DNA from: Abditibacteriota bacterium
Lineage (GTDB): Bacteria > Armatimonadota > UBA5829
Reading direction: 5' to 3'
Assembly: GCA_017445025.1 (NCBI GenBank)
Contig: JAFSVJ010000051.1
Coordinates: forward strand, 1 to 64,000
Length of the DNA: 64,000 nucleotides
Positions 61,955-64,000 of this stretch are shown here, piece after piece. Both the position numbers and the translations under genes were made by a program. The stretch's first letter is position 1. Every line of letters starts with the position of its first letter. The notes under the pieces were generated by a model that worked only from the letters and a program-made list of their open reading frames with translations, did no database searches and had not been told where the DNA came from.

Positions 61955-64000
61955 ATGAATGATAAGATAGTTATACACGGAGCGAGACAGCATAATCTAA
62001 AGAATTTGAATTTAGAAATTCCTCGGGATAAGTTGGTGGTAATTACAGGCCTTTCCGGTTCCGGAAAGTCTTCTTTGGCTTTCGACACCATTTATGCGGA
62101 GGGTCAAAGGCGATATGTGGAGTCTCTGTCTTCTTATGCTCGATTGTTTTTGGGGCAAATGGACAAGCCGGACGTGGACGATATCCAAGGTCTTTCTCCC
62201 GCAGTTTCCATAGATCAAAAATCCACTTCCCGAAACCCACGTTCTACTGTGGGCACCGTGACGGAAGTTTATGACTATATGAGATTGTTTTGGGCAAGAG
62301 TGGGAAAGCCCCACTGTCCTAACTGTGGCGAAGCCATAACCGTTCAGTCCATAGACCAAATAATAGATATGATTTTATCCTATGAGACCGGAACAAAAAT
62401 TCAGATTCTTTCTCCTTTGGTTCGAGGAAAGAAAGGTCAAAATGCCAAGCTTTTTGAGGATTTGGAGAAGGAAGGCTTTTCAAGAGTTCGTGTTGACGGA
62501 AAGGTCTATAATTTTGACGAAGAGGATGAGATAATTCCTTCAAGTGATAAAAATAAGAAGCATAATGTCGAGCTGGTTATCGATAGAATAGTTTTAAAAG
62601 AAGGTATAGAGAAAAGGCTCTCTGAGTCTGTGGAGTTGGCCCTTAAAAAGGGTGGGGGACTTATATATGTGGATGTCATAGGTGATAAGGAAATCCTTAT
62701 GAGTGAGAACTATGCATGTTCTAAGTGTGGTTATGTCCTTGAAGAAGTAGCTCCGAGGATTTTCTCTTTCAACTCACCTTTTGGTGCTTGTCCCGATTGT
62801 AATGGACTGGGCTATCATCAGGATTTAGACCCGGAAAAAATGATACCTAATAAATCCCTTTCCATTAATGAAGGAGCTATTATGAATTTTCCGGGACTTT
62901 CCGGAGAATGGATACAGAATATATTGGAAGAGTTGTCAAAGAAATATGGTTTTAGCTTGGATGAACCTGTAAAGAACTTCACGGAGAAACAGTATAATGC
63001 CATAATGTTTGGTGTTCCGGAGAAAGTTCATATAATATGGCATCCTAAGAGCGGTGGCACAGACTGGGAGTTCAATGCCAACTGGCAAGGTGTTTACGGA
63101 ACCATAAAAAAGAGATTGGCATCTATGCCGGATAATGAGAATTTACAAGCTTTCTTTTCTGAGGAGACCTGTCATACTTGTAACGGAAAGAGACTGAAGC
63201 CTGAGGCTCTGTCGGTTTTCGTGGAAGGCAAAAATATAATGGACATCTGTGACCTGTCTGTAAAGGAAGCTTTTAACTGGTTTGTCAATTTGGAACTCTA
63301 TGGCAGAGATGCCATAATAGCTAAGAGAATAATTAAAGAGATAAAGGAAAGATTAAAATTCCTTTGCGATGTTGGATTGGATTATCTTACACTGTCACGG
63401 GCTGCAGCTTCCCTGTCCGGTGGCGAAGCTCAAAGAATAAGGCTGGCAACTCAGATAGGTTCCGGGCTTACCGGGGTTTTGTATGTTCTTGATGAGCCTT
63501 CCATAGGTCTTCATCAAAGAGATAATGCCAAGCTTATAGGCACTCTGAAGCATTTGAGAGATTTGGGAAATACTATTGTTGTGGTGGAACATGACGAAGA
63601 AACCATGCGAGAAGCGGATTATCTTATAGATATAGGCCCTAAGGCGGGAGACTTTGGAGGAGAAGTGATTTATGCCGGAGAGCCTGAGGGAATAGTGAAC
63701 TGTCCAAACTCTCTTACCGGAGATTTTTTGGCAGGTAGGGAAAAGATACCTATTCCTTTAAAAAGAAGAAAAGGGAATGGACTTAAGATAACTCTTAAGG
63801 GTGCAAGAGAGAATAATTTAAAGGGCATAGATGTGGATTTTCCTTTGGGGAAATTTATATGTGTGACGGGTGTGTCAGGATCGGGAAAATCTTCCTTGAT
63901 TCAAGAGACCTTGTATCCCAGATTACAGGTTGAAGTGAACAGAGCACAGAAGACTTGGGGAAAACATGATAAGATAATAGGGACAAAGAATATAGATAAG
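61955..64000 (+). CDS. uvrA: Excinuclease ABC subunit A, N-terminal 682 codons
   Basis: The frame is open to the right edge and covers 682 codons of a protein that is usually about 940. It has [20 protein letters not shown], Walker [21 protein letters not shown], zinc Cys pairs ([24 protein letters not shown]), the ABC signature [19 protein letters not shown], Walker [17 protein letters not shown], and a second Walker [15 protein letters not shown] near the edge. UvrA binds damaged DNA with UvrB in nucleotide excision repair. The start at 61955 fits the family N-terminus, but the Shine-Dalgarno (AATAAG) is weak. It may be co-transcribed with the leucine-rich repeat gene. Confidence 0.95.
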   Translation, partial: MNDKIVIHGARQHNLKNLNLEIPRDKLVVITGLSGSGKSSLAFDTIYAEGQRRYVESLSSYARLFLGQMDKPDVDDIQGLSPAVSIDQKSTSRNPRSTVGTVTEVYDYMRLFWARVGKPHCPNCGEAITVQSIDQIIDMILSYETGTKIQILSPLVRGKKGQNAKLFEDLEKEGFSRVRVDGKVYNFDEEDEIIPSSDKNKKHNVELVIDRIVLKEGIEKRLSESVELALKKGGGLIYVDVIGDKEILMSENYACSKCGYVLEEVAPRIFSFNSPFGACPDCNGLGYHQDLDPEKMIPNKSLSINEGAIMNFPGLSGEWIQNILEELSKKYGFSLDEPVKNFTEKQYNAIMFGVPEKVHIIWHPKSGGTDWEFNANWQGVYGTIKKRLASMPDNENLQAFFSEETCHTCNGKRLKPEALSVFVEGKNIMDICDLSVKEAFNWFVNLELYGRDAIIAKRIIKEIKERLKFLCDVGLDYLTLSRAAASLSGGEAQRIRLATQIGSGLTGVLYVLDEPSIGLHQRDNAKLIGTLKHLRDLGNTIVVVEHDEETMREADYLIDIGPKAGDFGGEVIYAGEPEGIVNCPNSLTGDFLAGREKIPIPLKRRKGNGLKITLKGARENNLKGIDVDFPLGKFICVTGVSGSGKSSLIQETLYPRLQVEVNRAQKTWGKHDKIIGTKNIDK

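Overview
This window looks like part of the chromosome of an anaerobic, AT-rich, probably gut or fibre-associated bacterium. Two genes and a cut-off third at the left edge encode type IV pilin-like proteins whose N-terminus runs [19 protein letters not shown] and then FPVFAQAR-(E/D)KAR, with an H-x9-DG type C-terminus. From general knowledge this pattern is common in Armatimonadota/Abditibacteriota and PVC-type bacteria; the phylum is an inference, not proven here. Anaerobiosis is suggested by two glycyl radical enzymes, a rubredoxin fusion and a MutL-type mutase chaperone. Many genes have a clear sigma-70 promoter with an extended -10 of the form TGnTATAAT.

Layout. 1-19.2 kb is a carbohydrate-degradation region: a cytoplasmic GH29 fucosidase, a GH1 beta-glucosidase, a secreted right-handed beta-helix protein, and then two related blocks in which a pilin-like gene is followed by secreted GH29-like enzymes ending in discoidin (F5/8C) domains. 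One of these enzymes (6984-8561) has a single in-frame stop but is otherwise colinear, codon for codon in length, with an intact copy at 17637-19214. 19.3-24.2 kb is an ABC uptake operon (two permeases, lipoprotein binding protein) ending in an unusual nitrilase-glycerophosphodiesterase fusion. 24.4-28.5 kb holds two secreted proteins, one ending in a transglutaminase-like Cys-His-Asp domain. 28.5-32 kb is leuA-leuC-leuD, followed by ssrA (tmRNA). 32.5-38.6 kb has an HNH protein, an MBL-rubredoxin fusion, a CDF transporter, larB and tilS. 38.7-46 kb has two unassigned glycyl radical enzymes that bracket a small phage-derived toxin/immunity island. 46.1-52.2 kb is one very large DUF4011/helicase/nuclease gene, a likely defence protein. 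52.4-64 kb has a MutL-family ATPase, an amidohydrolase, a GH63/GH37-like hydrolase, a membrane-anchored protein, a YfhO-like membrane protein, a secreted leucine-rich repeat protein and the first 682 codons of uvrA.

The most unusual non-coding feature is a mosaic of short palindromes that fills most of the gene-poor gaps (about 1.69-1.85, 3.28-3.96, 10.2-10.6, 13.26-13.5, 17.4-17.55, 36.04-36.48, 37.26-37.36, 54.1-54.44 and 57.57-58.08 kb). Many units are perfect stems closed by three-base GNA loops (GAA, GTA, GCA), several stand in tandem, and whole blocks recur with about 91-95 percent identity in distant gaps. This is the best candidate in the window for something not described before. Other strong leads are the nitrilase-GDPD fusion, the MuF-Ntox50 toxin with a one-base frame break, and the paired duplication of pilin plus GH29-like enzymes.
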